Source of the DNA: Marivita sp051859345 | GTDB taxonomy: Bacteria > Pseudomonadota > Alphaproteobacteria > Rhodobacterales > Rhodobacteraceae | Length of the DNA stretch: 64,000 nucleotides | NCBI RefSeq assembly: GCF_051859345.1 | Contig: NZ_JBHYFV010000014.1 | Span: 1 to 64,000, forward strand | Direction of reading: 5' to 3' | Part shown: positions 26,231 to 34,432 of the stretch, piece after piece | Layout: the number at the start of each line of letters is the position of its first letter | Position numbering within the stretch: position 1 is the first letter of the stretch | Translations under genes and position numbers: made by a program | Notes under the pieces: model-generated | Database searches by the model: none | What the model was told of the DNA's origin: nothing | Seen by the model: the letters and a program-made list of their open reading frames with translations, nothing else

Positions 26231-28218
26231 CAGCCACGCCTCCCCGGATCAAGGCTGATCCGTTCCATGTCGCCGGGCAGCCCCTGCGAGCGGTATTCGT
26301 TCATGCCTTCGGCAAACACACCCTGCGACGCCTCGATCACGCGGGCCTCGAAAAGCTCGGACGGCATGATCTGCACCACCATGCGGCCCATGCCGCCGCC
26401 AAACCCACCGGATTGCGCAGCTGGCATCGCGACGGGCATGGGCATGCCGCCATTTGCAAAGCCCTCGCGGCTGACCAGCCCGCCACCATTGATGTATTCC
26501 AGGAGTGCGCGGTTCTGCGCCGTCGACTGCGCGTTGACGATGAATTCGCCGGGGCTGACCCGGACGTGCTTGCGATCGTCGCGCGGCCCGCCTGGGCCGT
26601 ACTGCATGCCGCCATCAGCGTTGCCAGGGACATCTGCGCCGGGAAACAACGCCCCGCCGATGATGCCCAGCAATCCGCCACTGTCACCCATGCCGAAGAG
26701 CCCGGCCAGCGGCCCTTCGCCCAGCAGCGCCGATTGCAGTGCCGCCTGCGCCAAGGCATCGGCCAGGTTGGCAATCACGTCCGCGCCCCGCTCACCGCGC
26801 AGGATCAAACCTTCGAGCGCGTCATAGGTGCTGTCCTTGAAGAACTCGGACTGTTCCGTCGCCCGCTCGATCGCCGCCTCCTCGGCGATCCGCGTGGCGA
26901 TCAGCTGCTCGACCGATTGCTTCTCGGCATCCGTCGCCGCCTTCAGCGTCTCTCGGTTGCGGATCATCTCCTTCTGGACGGGATCGGTTTCGCGAAGGAT
27001 GTCGCGCTGCTCCGTGAGCGACCGGACAAGGTCCTCGACGGCGTCCCGTTCGCGTTCGGCTTCGCTGGCACCGCCACGCCCGCCGCGTCGGCCGCCACCG
27101 GTGCGCGTCGGGCGAAGCAAATCATCGGCCGCCTTGACCACATCGGGTGAGGGAACGAACTGACCGCCCAACCGGTTTTCACTGTCGAATTGACGAGGAT
27201 CGCCTCCTCGACCGGAATAACGGTCAGTGGTGCGGGCATATTGGAGCGCGACCGCTTGTGCGTATGCAATGCCAAGATTTTGGGCGAGAAGTGCCGCGTC
27301 TTGTGCAGCTGCGCTGATAGGCGAGGCGAGGTCCACCCCAGCCAACGCCATGGCTTCGATGGTCGAGGCCTTGATGCCGTCCTTCAGCAGAGCCACGATG
27401 TTCTCTGTTTCGGCGGCTTCCTGACCAACATCACGCATCTGCTCGCCCAGCAACCGCTCTTGGTCGGCAAGTTCACCTGTAGCCGCGACCAGGCGCTCGC
27501 GTGCGGTCTGTTGCCAGCGAAGTGCTTGCAGCTGTTCCATCAGATCGGCGAGGTTCGTGCGCTGCTCTGCCAGTGCAGCGACAGCGTGCATATTGTTGAT
27601 GTCCTGAGTGTCGCCGATCTCTTCCTCAAGAATGAGGATTTCACGGCGCGCAGCTGCAATACCGTCCATCAACGTCAACTCTTCGGCACTGACACCGAGC
27701 CGCATTCTTCGCAATTCTTCGTTCAGACTTTTTTGGCGCTCATCGACGGCCTCGATCCTCTTTCCGAGTTCGTCGGCTTTCTCCCCGGCACTGGCGGCAC
27801 CGATCCCCCACTGAGCCAGCGCTGCCGCACCGGCGATCACGCCGATCGTCAGAAGATTTGCCGGGCTGATTACGCTCAGGAACGCCTGCTTGAGCATGCC
27901 TACGCGCGCAGCGGCCCCGGCATTGCCGAAGACCTGTGTGATCTGGGTGCCTTGCTGGATGGCAAGCTGCAGTGGGTTCTGACCCGCCGCGAGCATCACG
28001 CCGATGTCGTTGAACTGCGCCCCGAGGTTCGCGACCGATCCGGCGGCAAGCGTGGTTTCGCCCTTGAGTTTGCCCATGCCGCCAGCGGCACCTTTGCCGC
28101 TGAAGCTGAACTTGTCGGCCCCGCGCGCAGCTTTCTCGAGTGCGTCGTCCACGCCCTTGATCTCGACGCGGGCGGCTTTCCCGTCGATCTCGATCTCGCC
28201 GTAGACCTTGAACGTCAT
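26230..28218 (-). CDS. Tail length tape measure protein
   Basis: A 662-residue protein. It has an N-terminal segment with LGAQFNDIGVMLAAGQNPLQLAIQQGTQITQVFG, typical of lambda-H-like tape measures, a hydrophobic stretch (about 115-145), long coiled coils (about 150-260 and 375-450), and a Gly-rich C-terminus. It sets tail length and is probably ejected with DNA. Its ATG overlaps the end of the frameshift extension by 4 nt. Confidence 0.85.
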   Translation of the reverse strand: MTFKVYGEIEIDGKAARVEIKGVDDALEKAARGADKFSFSGKGAAGGMGKLKGETTLAAGSVANLGAQFNDIGVMLAAGQNPLQLAIQQGTQITQVFGNAGAAARVGMLKQAFLSVISPANLLTIGVIAGAAALAQWGIGAASAGEKADELGKRIEAVDERQKSLNEELRRMRLGVSAEELTLMDGIAAARREILILEEEIGDTQDINNMHAVAALAEQRTNLADLMEQLQALRWQQTARERLVAATGELADQERLLGEQMRDVGQEAAETENIVALLKDGIKASTIEAMALAGVDLASPISAAAQDAALLAQNLGIAYAQAVALQYARTTDRYSGRGGDPRQFDSENRLGGQFVPSPDVVKAADDLLRPTRTGGGRRGGRGGASEAERERDAVEDLVRSLTEQRDILRETDPVQKEMIRNRETLKAATDAEKQSVEQLIATRIAEEAAIERATEQSEFFKDSTYDALEGLILRGERGADVIANLADALAQAALQSALLGEGPLAGLFGMGDSGGLLGIIGGALFPGADVPGNADGGMQYGPGGPRDDRKHVRVSPGEFIVNAQSTAQNRALLEYINGGGLVSREGFANGGMPMPVAMPAAQSGGFGGGMGRMVVQIMPSELFEARVIEASQGVFAEGMNEYRSQGLPGDMERISLDPGRRG

Positions 28219-28556
28219 CTTGAAAGCTTCCTTATCGTGGCGTCGATCGCGCCGCGCTCAACACATTGCAGCTGCGCCCAAAGTTCGGGTGTGATCTCGA
28301 ACCCGGCCATTTCCAGCCCATCCCGGACGCCGCCGTATTCCAGACCGCAGGTGCCTCCGAACGCACCCGGAAACCGGAACAACGACTGGATGCGCAGGAA
28401 CGCCCGGACCGCTTCGGCATTCTCGGGCCAGACGCCGGTCTCCGGCTCCCGCCAGGGAATGCCCCAAAGCTCCGCGTCACGAGCAGCGCCCCGCTTGGGA
28501 CCGTCTGGGTCATGGGCGAGCGATCCATCTGTCCAGGCACCGCCCGCCCATTTCAG
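28215..28556 (-). CDS. C-terminal extension of tail assembly chaperone, made by -1 frameshift (DUF1799-like)
   Basis: An open frame of 113 codons (AELWGIPWREPETGVWPEN and RAFLRIQSLFRFPGAFGG are legible) with no ATG, GTG or TTG start at its beginning. It is in the -1 frame relative to the 28553-28882 gene, and the canonical slippery heptamer GGGAAAC sits at 28562-28556, one codon before that gene's TGA. A slip there gives a fused protein of about 222 residues, like lambda gpG-T. The two other frames here give low-complexity translations. Confidence 0.72.
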   Translation of the reverse strand: MKWAGGAWTDGSLAHDPDGPKRGAARDAELWGIPWREPETGVWPENAEAVRAFLRIQSLFRFPGAFGGTCGLEYGGVRDGLEMAGFEITPELWAQLQCVERGAIDATIRKLSR

Positions 28557-28882
28557 TTTCCCAGGCGCGCTGGGACCATGCCTTTCGTGTAACCGGCCAA
28601 GAGCGGATTTCGCGCGTACATGAGCCCGATCACGTCCTCGAGCACCTTGTCATTGAAGGCGAGCGGATTGTCGTCAGCATCGACCAGGTCATCGAGGTGC
28701 TTGATGCAGGCGCGCAGGAAGTCCTTCTGTCCGTCCAGCGTGTTCATGTTAAACATGCCGATTTCTTCGTCGTTGAGCACCTTGTAGGTGCATTTGAGTG
28801 TTTGGTTTTCATGGCCGCCGTCCGCCGGTACCGGAATGGTCACGACCGAGGTGAATGTGTGGTCCTTGGCGATCTTGAACAT
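28553..28882 (-). CDS. Tail assembly chaperone
   Basis: A 109-residue soluble protein located between tube and tape measure genes, the place of lambda gpG. It starts MFKIAKDHTF and ends ARLGN just after the slippery site. It should coat the tape measure before tube polymerisation. A frameshifted longer form is expected (see 28215-28556). Confidence 0.75.
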   Translation of the reverse strand: MFKIAKDHTFTSVVTIPVPADGGHENQTLKCTYKVLNDEEIGMFNMNTLDGQKDFLRACIKHLDDLVDADDNPLAFNDKVLEDVIGLMYARNPLLAGYTKGMVPARLGN

Positions 28883-28899
28883 GGGAGCGGTCCTCTGGA

Positions 28900-29829
28900 T
28901 CAGGTGAGTGTGAGGGTGAACTGGTCGTTGCCGGCATCAGGACGCGGCTTGCCGCGCAGGGGCCATTCCATGATGCCTTGCGCCTCGGCCAGACCGGACG
29001 GGCGCTGGATCTGCATTGTCGGCACCTCGATCGTCGCGATCTTGCCTGCCTCGGTGCCGTGTGTGATTACCAGCTCGACCTGCGTCTTGGCCTTCGCCAG
29101 GGCGTAAGGGTTCAAGGTGGACAGCGGCACGGCGACCATCTGGAAATCGAGCATTTCGGCACGGTCGACGATGATCACGCGCTCGTCGCCGATCAGGAAC
29201 CGGCCCTGCACATCGTTGCCGGCATCGAGCTTGAAGTTGCGCAGAACGTAATCGTCGCCATCGATCGTGAACGTCGGTGTCGTCGCGTTGGAGACCTCTG
29301 TCGGGTCCTGGTAGCCGTCATAGTTCGGCGTGGGCGGAGTGCCCTCTGCCGGCAGGGTGAACAGGCTGGTAAACTCGAACTCGAGATACGGGATGCCCGA
29401 GGCGTTCAGGATGATGGCGACATTCCCGCGCGCACCCTTCATGACGTAGCGGGTGCTGCCGATGAAGAGGTAGAGCGAGATGCTTTCGTGGCTCGCCGTG
29501 ATCGGATTGTAGGTCACGGACGTGGCGGCCGAGACGGTTTCTGCAAAGGCGCAGGCGCGGATCAATGCCGCCCAGGCTGGAGCCGTGCCGGCCGTTCCCG
29601 ATCCCTGCAGCTCGACCCGGAACTTGATCTTGGAGTGCAGATCGACGGCGATCGTTCCGTCATTGCCCAGGTACGGCTTGTCGAGATTGCGCTCGAGGTC
29701 CTGACCTTCCATCGGCGACAGTTCGACGGCAGTTGCCAGAACGGCGTCCCCACCGCCCGGCGTGCTGTCGGTACCGTAGGTGCCCTCGATCTTGGCGACG
29801 AGAAGCTTCTCTGCCCAGCGGATGGTCAT
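28900..29829 (-). CDS. Major tail tube protein
   Basis: A 309-residue protein with the N-terminal pattern of siphovirus tube proteins: KLLVAKIEGTYGTDSTP and later GNDGTIAVDLHSKIKF. The position before the chaperone and tape measure supports a non-contractile tail. No sheath gene is present, unlike Mu itself. Its ATG overlaps the previous stop. Confidence 0.8.
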   Translation of the reverse strand: MTIRWAEKLLVAKIEGTYGTDSTPGGGDAVLATAVELSPMEGQDLERNLDKPYLGNDGTIAVDLHSKIKFRVELQGSGTAGTAPAWAALIRACAFAETVSAATSVTYNPITASHESISLYLFIGSTRYVMKGARGNVAIILNASGIPYLEFEFTSLFTLPAEGTPPTPNYDGYQDPTEVSNATTPTFTIDGDDYVLRNFKLDAGNDVQGRFLIGDERVIIVDRAEMLDFQMVAVPLSTLNPYALAKAKTQVELVITHGTEAGKIATIEVPTMQIQRPSGLAEAQGIMEWPLRGKPRPDAGNDQFTLTLT

Positions 29830-30005
29830 GTCGACGTCTCCTCGTTCGGAGTTTCAGGCGGGGTTTCAACGGGGGCTTCAACAGGCTGCTCAGCCCCAGC
29901 GCGCAGCCGTTCTTTCGTTGGCTTCGGCTTGACCCGGAGAGTGCCATTGGCGTTGCGAATGTAGCTGCCGCCACCGGAGGGCAGCTTGGGACGTTTCTTG
30001 GTCAT
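29826..30005 (-). CDS. Small basic/proline-rich phage protein
   Basis: A 59-residue protein: a basic first half (MTKKRPKLPSGGGSYIRN) and a Pro/Glu-rich tail. Overlaps of 4 nt with both neighbours support reality. The function is unknown. It occupies the place of the small gp38-type gene in Mu-like tails. Confidence 0.6.
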   Translation of the reverse strand: MTKKRPKLPSGGGSYIRNANGTLRVKPKPTKERLRAGAEQPVEAPVETPPETPNEETST

Positions 30006-30436
30006 GTGAACCTCAATTGGTCGGAAATGGTCAGGTCGATCTGCTGGGACAGGATGCCGTCGCGAAAATCGTTCACGGACGCTCCGGCAAGCTGGAACAC
30101 TCCGATTTCGTTGCCCGGCCGCCATCCGCAAAAAGCCTTCAGGATGTCGCTCGCCATCTCTTCGAGATCATCGACGAGGCGCGCACCTTCGGGATCCGTG
30201 GTGCGGTAGAAGACGACGATCTTGATCCCGCGCGCGATGGGCTGGCGAAAATCACCAACGGCGACCTGCGGATCGCCGCGACGGGCGATGCCGCCATAGA
30301 GAACGTAGGCAAATGCGGGTGCCTGCGGCAGCGATCCGCCGCGCAGAAGCGCCGTGTAGTCGGCAGCGCCGCGCACCCGGCCTGTCAGGGCAGGCACTTC
30401 GGCGGCAAGGCGCGTTATGGACGGTTTCACGATCAT
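30002..30436 (-). CDS. Mu gp37-like tail terminator (DUF1834)
   Basis: A 144-residue protein in the head-tail junction region, with the pattern IKIVVFYRTTDPEGARLVDDLEEMA typical of gp37-type proteins. It probably caps the tail tube or helps join it to the head. The start shares a base with the upstream stop. Confidence 0.75.
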   Translation of the reverse strand: MIVKPSITRLAAEVPALTGRVRGAADYTALLRGGSLPQAPAFAYVLYGGIARRGDPQVAVGDFRQPIARGIKIVVFYRTTDPEGARLVDDLEEMASDILKAFCGWRPGNEIGVFQLAGASVNDFRDGILSQQIDLTISDQLRFT

Positions 30437-30867
30437 CAGATGAAGCTCTTGAGATTATCTTCGGTCATCGGACGTTCGCGGTCGGTGACACGCGCGCCTC
30501 CGGCACCGGTGCCGGCTGGCTCTATGCCCGTCGCACCGGGCAGGCGCAGTTTGCCGTCCGAGATTTGCAACAGCTTCTTCTGGGCGGCTTCGTAGTCGGC
30601 CTTGATCTTGCCCGAAGGCTCGTTTGTGTGCAGCCGCCAGACAGCCAGCGCACAGGTAAGGTCCGTGACCAGACGCGGCACCTCCGAAAGCGGCAGAACA
30701 TAGCGCGCGGCCATGTATCCATCGATCTCGGCCGAGGCATGATCGAGTGCCTGGTCAAGCGTGTTGTCATCGATCAGGCCGGTTGCCACGTCGCCACGAT
30801 CCGTCAGGTCCACGAGAAGGCGCTCCCCGTAGGCGTCCATCATGTCAGTCCGTGTTGCGTAGGCCAT
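30436..30867 (-). CDS. Mu gp36-like head-tail connector (DUF1320)
   Basis: A 143-residue protein with the DUF1320 signature MAYATRTDMMDAYGERLLVDL and an alpha-helical core containing SAEIDGYMAARYVLPL. Known relatives sit between capsid and tail genes in Mu-like phages. A strong hairpin precedes the gene (30890-30922). Confidence 0.85.
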   Translation of the reverse strand: MAYATRTDMMDAYGERLLVDLTDRGDVATGLIDDNTLDQALDHASAEIDGYMAARYVLPLSEVPRLVTDLTCALAVWRLHTNEPSGKIKADYEAAQKKLLQISDGKLRLPGATGIEPAGTGAGGARVTDRERPMTEDNLKSFI

Positions 30868-30889
30868 GGTTCTCGTCCTTCAAGTTTGA

Positions 30890-30922
30890 GGTCCCGGTGG
30901 CGTGTGTCAGACCACCGGGACC
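30890..30922 (-). terminator. Strong 11-bp hairpin between capsid and tail operons
   Basis: Perfect inverted repeat GGTCCCGGTGG/CCACCGGGACC with an 11-nt loop, located upstream of the gp36-like gene. No U-run follows, so it may be an attenuator, an RNA processing site or an mRNA stabiliser rather than a full terminator. Confidence 0.5.
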
Positions 30923-30964
30923 ATCCCCTTGCTCCCGAGGGGCATAGCGGCGAGCAGCCGTCCG

Positions 30965-31357
30965 CTATTCGGTGTCTGGATCGGCAATCACACCCGCTGC
31001 GATCAGACCGGGCAGTTCCGTGTTGATATCCAGTTCGATCGGATCACCGGGCTTGTAGAGTTTGCCGCTGTGCCGGACCGGGTCGATCACTTCAAAGATG
31101 TCCATCTCAGGCTCAGGCATAGCCTTGCGCTTCGCTTTGGGCTTGGTGGCGGCGGGCACGGCAGGATTGCCGGTCACCTGGGGGGATGTCTGTTCACCCG
31201 CCGCCGGTGCATTGGCCGCACCGCTGCCATTTTGTGCGGCCTTTGCCTCTTCGATCCGCGCCTTGAGCTTTTCGTCGCCGATATTGCCGGGGACCTTGAG
31301 GTCCAGCTCATCGGCCTCCTTCTCAAGTGCGGCGCGTTCGGGGGTTTTGTCAGTCAT
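30965..31357 (-). CDS. Capsid-region accessory protein with SAP/HeH-like N-terminus
   Basis: A 130-residue protein: an N-terminal helix-extended-loop-helix-like segment (EKEADELDLKVPGNIGDEKLKARIEEAKAA is legible in parts), an Ala/Pro-rich linker and a small C-terminal beta domain (HSGKLYKPGDPIEL). It follows the major capsid gene and may be a head completion protein. Function is inferred from position only. Confidence 0.6.
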   Translation of the reverse strand: MTDKTPERAALEKEADELDLKVPGNIGDEKLKARIEEAKAAQNGSGAANAPAAGEQTSPQVTGNPAVPAATKPKAKRKAMPEPEMDIFEVIDPVRHSGKLYKPGDPIELDINTELPGLIAAGVIADPDTE

Positions 31358-31369
31358 TGCTCAACCCCC

Positions 31370-32344
31370 TCAGGACACGACGTTCTGGAGGTAATAGCCA
31401 ACGTCCTTGGCGACGATCAGCTCCTTGACCTGCTCGCCGTTGCGGACGCGAACACCGCCTTTGAGGCCGACATCCGGATCGTCGATGCGGCCGACGATCT
31501 TGGAGCCGAGCTGCGCGGTGTAGCCGAAGGTCACGACGCCGGGCTGGGTGGTGGCCTGCGGGTTGATGTGCAGCATGGCGATGTGGTTGCCCCACGCGTG
31601 CTGGAGGCTCACTGCCTGACCGGGCTTTGCGGAGTTGTACTGCGCCTCGCCGATCAGGATGCGCTTGAGGCCTTCACCGGAGAAGAGATCGACCACCTGC
31701 TGGATTGTGACAATGCCGTCGGTGGTGTTGCCACCACGCACGGCGTTGACGATCTTGGGATGCGAGCTGAGCTTCGACCAGGCATACCGGTTCATCACCC
31801 AGGTGTTGGGCCGGTAGATCAGCGTGCTGTTCATCGCATCCTTGAGGACGGTGATCGGATCGCTGGCGTCATAATCACTGAACTGATCGGTACCCGACAG
31901 CGTTGTGCGCATCGAAGCGTTGTAGGTTGCGAGGTTGTGAACCAGCTGCGCGACCCGCAATTCGCGAATGTTCATGATGGTTTCCTGCAGCATCATCACG
32001 CCTTCCTTTTCCGGATCGGCGTTCGACAGCTTGGCCGCACGCTGGGCGCGCGCCTCGTCGATGTCCGAATAAGGGATCGGGAATTCGAGGCCGTAGTCAT
32101 CGACACTGTCGGTCTTTTCGATGCTGTTGAATTCCATCTGCTGGACACGACCGCGACGACCGACCTTGGCGTCGGGCATCTGGAATGCCTCGCCAATCGG
32201 GTATTCGTGCCACTTGAACTTCTCGCTGCCCACAGTGACACGCGGCATGACAAGATCGGCAATACGGAAGGCTTCGGGGTTGCGGTAGGCGATGGCAACG
32301 GCAGAAAGCGTTGCGCTGACCACAAAGGGGCGGTTTCCGGACAT
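31370..32344 (-). CDS. Major capsid protein
   Basis: A 324-residue protein after protease/scaffold and decoration genes, with HK97-like features: a long N-terminal region, QQMEFNSIEKTDSVDDYGLEFPIPYSDIDEAR, and a C-terminal DVGLKGGVRVRNGEQVKELIVAKDVGYYLQNV. These resemble capsid proteins of other Rhodobacter Mu-like phages. It would form the icosahedral head. Confidence 0.82.
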   Translation of the reverse strand: MSGNRPFVVSATLSAVAIAYRNPEAFRIADLVMPRVTVGSEKFKWHEYPIGEAFQMPDAKVGRRGRVQQMEFNSIEKTDSVDDYGLEFPIPYSDIDEARAQRAAKLSNADPEKEGVMMLQETIMNIRELRVAQLVHNLATYNASMRTTLSGTDQFSDYDASDPITVLKDAMNSTLIYRPNTWVMNRYAWSKLSSHPKIVNAVRGGNTTDGIVTIQQVVDLFSGEGLKRILIGEAQYNSAKPGQAVSLQHAWGNHIAMLHINPQATTQPGVVTFGYTAQLGSKIVGRIDDPDVGLKGGVRVRNGEQVKELIVAKDVGYYLQNVVS

Positions 32345-32356
32345 GGGTTTGGTTCC

Positions 32357-32743
32357 TTAAGCTGAGGCTTCGTGGAGCAGGCCCGGAGCCCACATCACGT
32401 CGATGATGTCATCCTCGACACCCGGCTCGTCGGCATATCCGATGATCCGGATCGTGGAGCCGGCAGCGGCAGCCGCCGCGACGGCCTTGCCTTCGTCGTC
32501 GGAGGTCAATGGAGCACCGGCAGTGACCGTTCCGCCCAACTGGACGCCAACAAGCCCACCACGATGCACGTCGAGCATCTGGCCTGCATCTGCGCCGAGG
32601 CGATCCGAGACGCCGACGAAGGGTTGGGTGCTTGCGGTCGCGGTGTTGACCGTCTTGTCGGTGGACGGTGCCGCGTACTTGACGATGCGGTTGCCCAGGA
32701 CAGCGGCTGCGGCCACGTAGGATCGGATGAATGTCGGGATCAC
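32357..32743 (-). CDS. Capsid decoration/cement protein, putative
   Basis: A 128-residue Ala/Gly-rich beta protein between scaffold and capsid genes, with FVGVSDRLGADAGQMLDV and GVQLGGTVTAGAPLTSD, typical of DUF2190-type head decoration proteins. Its ATG overlaps the scaffold gene stop. Confidence 0.7.
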   Translation of the reverse strand: MIPTFIRSYVAAAAVLGNRIVKYAAPSTDKTVNTATASTQPFVGVSDRLGADAGQMLDVHRGGLVGVQLGGTVTAGAPLTSDDEGKAVAAAAAAGSTIRIIGYADEPGVEDDIIDVMWAPGLLHEASA

Positions 32744-33321
32744 TGGCTTTCCTCCATGACATGATCAACCGCCTGTGCGGCGGTGATCATCCGACCCTCG
32801 CCCTCGCATTTCTTGATGTAGGCGGTGGCCTTGTCGCTGATCTCCTCGGCGCTCATCGTGGCGCTGGTGAGGTTCGGGGCGATGTCGGATGTATGTGTGG
32901 GGCTGACGTCTTGCGCAGCGGCCACCATTTCTTCGAAGGCGTCTGTGTCGCCTTGCATGTGGAGCGAGACCAGCACCTTTTCGGCGGCTTTGCCGATCCC
33001 CTTGCCCTTGGCGCGGGCTTCGGCGACAGCGGCTACTGCATCGCGGCGTTTGCCGTCCTTCTTCAGGACCTCGACCTCGGCCTGAAGCGCAACGATCAGG
33101 GTTTCATCACCCGTCGATGCCTCGACAGCCGACTGCACGGCCGCAACGATATCCTCGGCCTTGGCATCCTCCGCCAGACCGGCCGCCTTGGCCACACGGC
33201 CGAGCTCCTCGGATTGCGCAGCGGGCGCGGCTTTTTCCATCCTGGTCTTGAGCGCGGACATGACCTGCTCTTCGGTCGCGTCCTCGTTGAGGCCAAGCAT
33301 CTTGATCAGTTTTTGCAGCAT
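32740..33321 (-). CDS. Internal-start scaffold protein (Mu Z-like)
   Basis: In-frame restart inside the protease gene at ATG 33319-33321 (MLQKLIKMLGLNEDATEEQ). The site has GGAG 9 nt before it. The product would be a 193-residue helical scaffold rich in Ala, Glu and Lys, not needing protease activity. Overlapping protease/scaffold genes are established for Mu and lambda; this case is inferred. Confidence 0.6.
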   Translation of the reverse strand: MLQKLIKMLGLNEDATEEQVMSALKTRMEKAAPAAQSEELGRVAKAAGLAEDAKAEDIVAAVQSAVEASTGDETLIVALQAEVEVLKKDGKRRDAVAAVAEARAKGKGIGKAAEKVLVSLHMQGDTDAFEEMVAAAQDVSPTHTSDIAPNLTSATMSAEEISDKATAYIKKCEGEGRMITAAQAVDHVMEESQ

Positions 33322-33813
33322 CTCGCTGTTCTCCTGAGATTGAAGCGCGGCCATCCCGCGCAGGTTTTGTCGATTGACCAGGCTGACTTCCCGAATGAAG
33401 ACGACCCGCTTGTCCTTGGTGTGCATAAGAACAGGCGAAACGCTGCCATAAGACGCGTCGGAAACGAGCTCGGCACCCGATTTGGTCCACTTGACCTTCG
33501 CGTAGAGACCATCGTCCCGCGCCTGCATCTCGGTAATCCAGCCGCGCGCGGGCGCAGGATTGCCCTGCGGCGCTGCCTTGGCGATTGCATGATCCTGGTC
33601 GATGGGGATTTTGCCGTTGCGGGACTGCGCAAAGCTCGTAGCGATCACCGCGTCGATGTCATCGATCCGGTACGGACCGCGCGCGTCGTAGGTCTCAAGC
33701 ACACCCTGGGTCGCCGGCAGGATCTGGATCCACTCCGGAGCTGTGCCGTCCGCGCCCAACTCAGGCAGCGGAATTTCGGACATAAGGGCGGCGATGGGGT
33801 GTTGCGTGCTCAT
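32740..33813 (-). CDS. Phage head maturation protease with in-frame scaffold (Mu I/Z-like)
   Basis: A 357-residue protein. The first 160 residues resemble Mu protease gpI (IPIDQDHAIAKAAPQGNPAP, SYGSVSPVL and VSLVNRQNLRGMAALQ). The rest is helical scaffold. Met165 is preceded by AGGAG 9 nt upstream, so a second product of 193 residues (32740-33321) is likely, matching Mu gpZ. A late-promoter-like motif lies 29 nt upstream of the first ATG. Confidence 0.82.
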   Translation of the reverse strand: MSTQHPIAALMSEIPLPELGADGTAPEWIQILPATQGVLETYDARGPYRIDDIDAVIATSFAQSRNGKIPIDQDHAIAKAAPQGNPAPARGWITEMQARDDGLYAKVKWTKSGAELVSDASYGSVSPVLMHTKDKRVVFIREVSLVNRQNLRGMAALQSQENSEMLQKLIKMLGLNEDATEEQVMSALKTRMEKAAPAAQSEELGRVAKAAGLAEDAKAEDIVAAVQSAVEASTGDETLIVALQAEVEVLKKDGKRRDAVAAVAEARAKGKGIGKAAEKVLVSLHMQGDTDAFEEMVAAAQDVSPTHTSDIAPNLTSATMSAEEISDKATAYIKKCEGEGRMITAAQAVDHVMEESQ

Positions 33814-33842
33814 GCAGCGTTTATCGCTGCAGCTGCTGGCTG

Positions 33843-33869
33843 AGAATATCCGCTAGCGTTGGCGGGGGT
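33843..33869 (-). promoter_or_regulatory. Late-promoter-like repeat before protease/scaffold
   Basis: These 27 bases match 43097-43123 at 26 positions. Read on the minus strand the motif carries a CCGC-N8-GCGG half-site pair and then GGATATTCT, a plausible -10. It ends 29 nt before the protease ATG. It probably binds the phage late activator. Confidence 0.65.
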
Positions 33870-33916
33870 TCTCCGGGGGCAGCATCAAGACAAGGTGACC
33901 CGGCGACAGCGATCCG

Positions 33917-34432
33917 TCAACCGGGCTTGTCGGCCCCCTCAAGCCATTCTTCCAGCGTCGCCACAATCGCGGTCTCGTCCTCTTCGCCGACACCGATGAA
34001 GGGCCGCGCCGGGATGTTGCCCCAAGGCGTCGAGACCATGAACTCGCGACCGTTCTTGTCTCGACCAATGGTCGCGCCGAATTCGCCGGCTTCGGCACCG
34101 AACTGCATGACGGCCGCCTGGATCATCGCCGACCCCCATGCCACGCTCGTGGCGTTTGGTTGCGAAAAGATCGTGGTGGACAATGTGCGCGACGGTCCGA
34201 TCAGAGGTTTTGTGCTCACGGTCTCTTTTCGGCCAGCATAGGCATCAAGGGTTGCTTGGGACTTTGGAGCCCAGGGCACCCCATCGGGCGAACTACCCTC
34301 GATAAAGTTCTGACGCGTGCTCTCGACCATCAGCTCGCCGATGTCCTGCATCGGCTGTGTCAGATCGGTAGTGCGGCGCATCAGCTCCGCAAAGACCGCT
34401 TCGGCCTCGGCCGTCTTTAGATCGATCCTCAC
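33917..34432 (-). CDS. Phage virion morphogenesis protein (Mu gpG-like)
   Basis: A 171-residue protein of the gpG family, with FIEGSSPDGVPWAPKSQATL early and the C-terminal GNIPARPFIGVGEEDE, which mark tail completion/head-tail proteins. The start is GTG at 34430-34432, overlapping the previous stop (GTGA). Confidence 0.82.
   Translation of the reverse strand: MRIDLKTAEAEAVFAELMRRTTDLTQPMQDIGELMVESTRQNFIEGSSPDGVPWAPKSQATLDAYAGRKETVSTKPLIGPSRTLSTTIFSQPNATSVAWGSAMIQAAVMQFGAEAGEFGATIGRDKNGREFMVSTPWGNIPARPFIGVGEEDETAIVATLEEWLEGADKPG

Noticed and set aside
28258..28540. Two short open frames downstream of the tail chaperone
   Set aside because: Their translations are Arg/Ser/Pro-rich shadows; the third frame, entered by the GGGAAAC slip, has natural protein composition.
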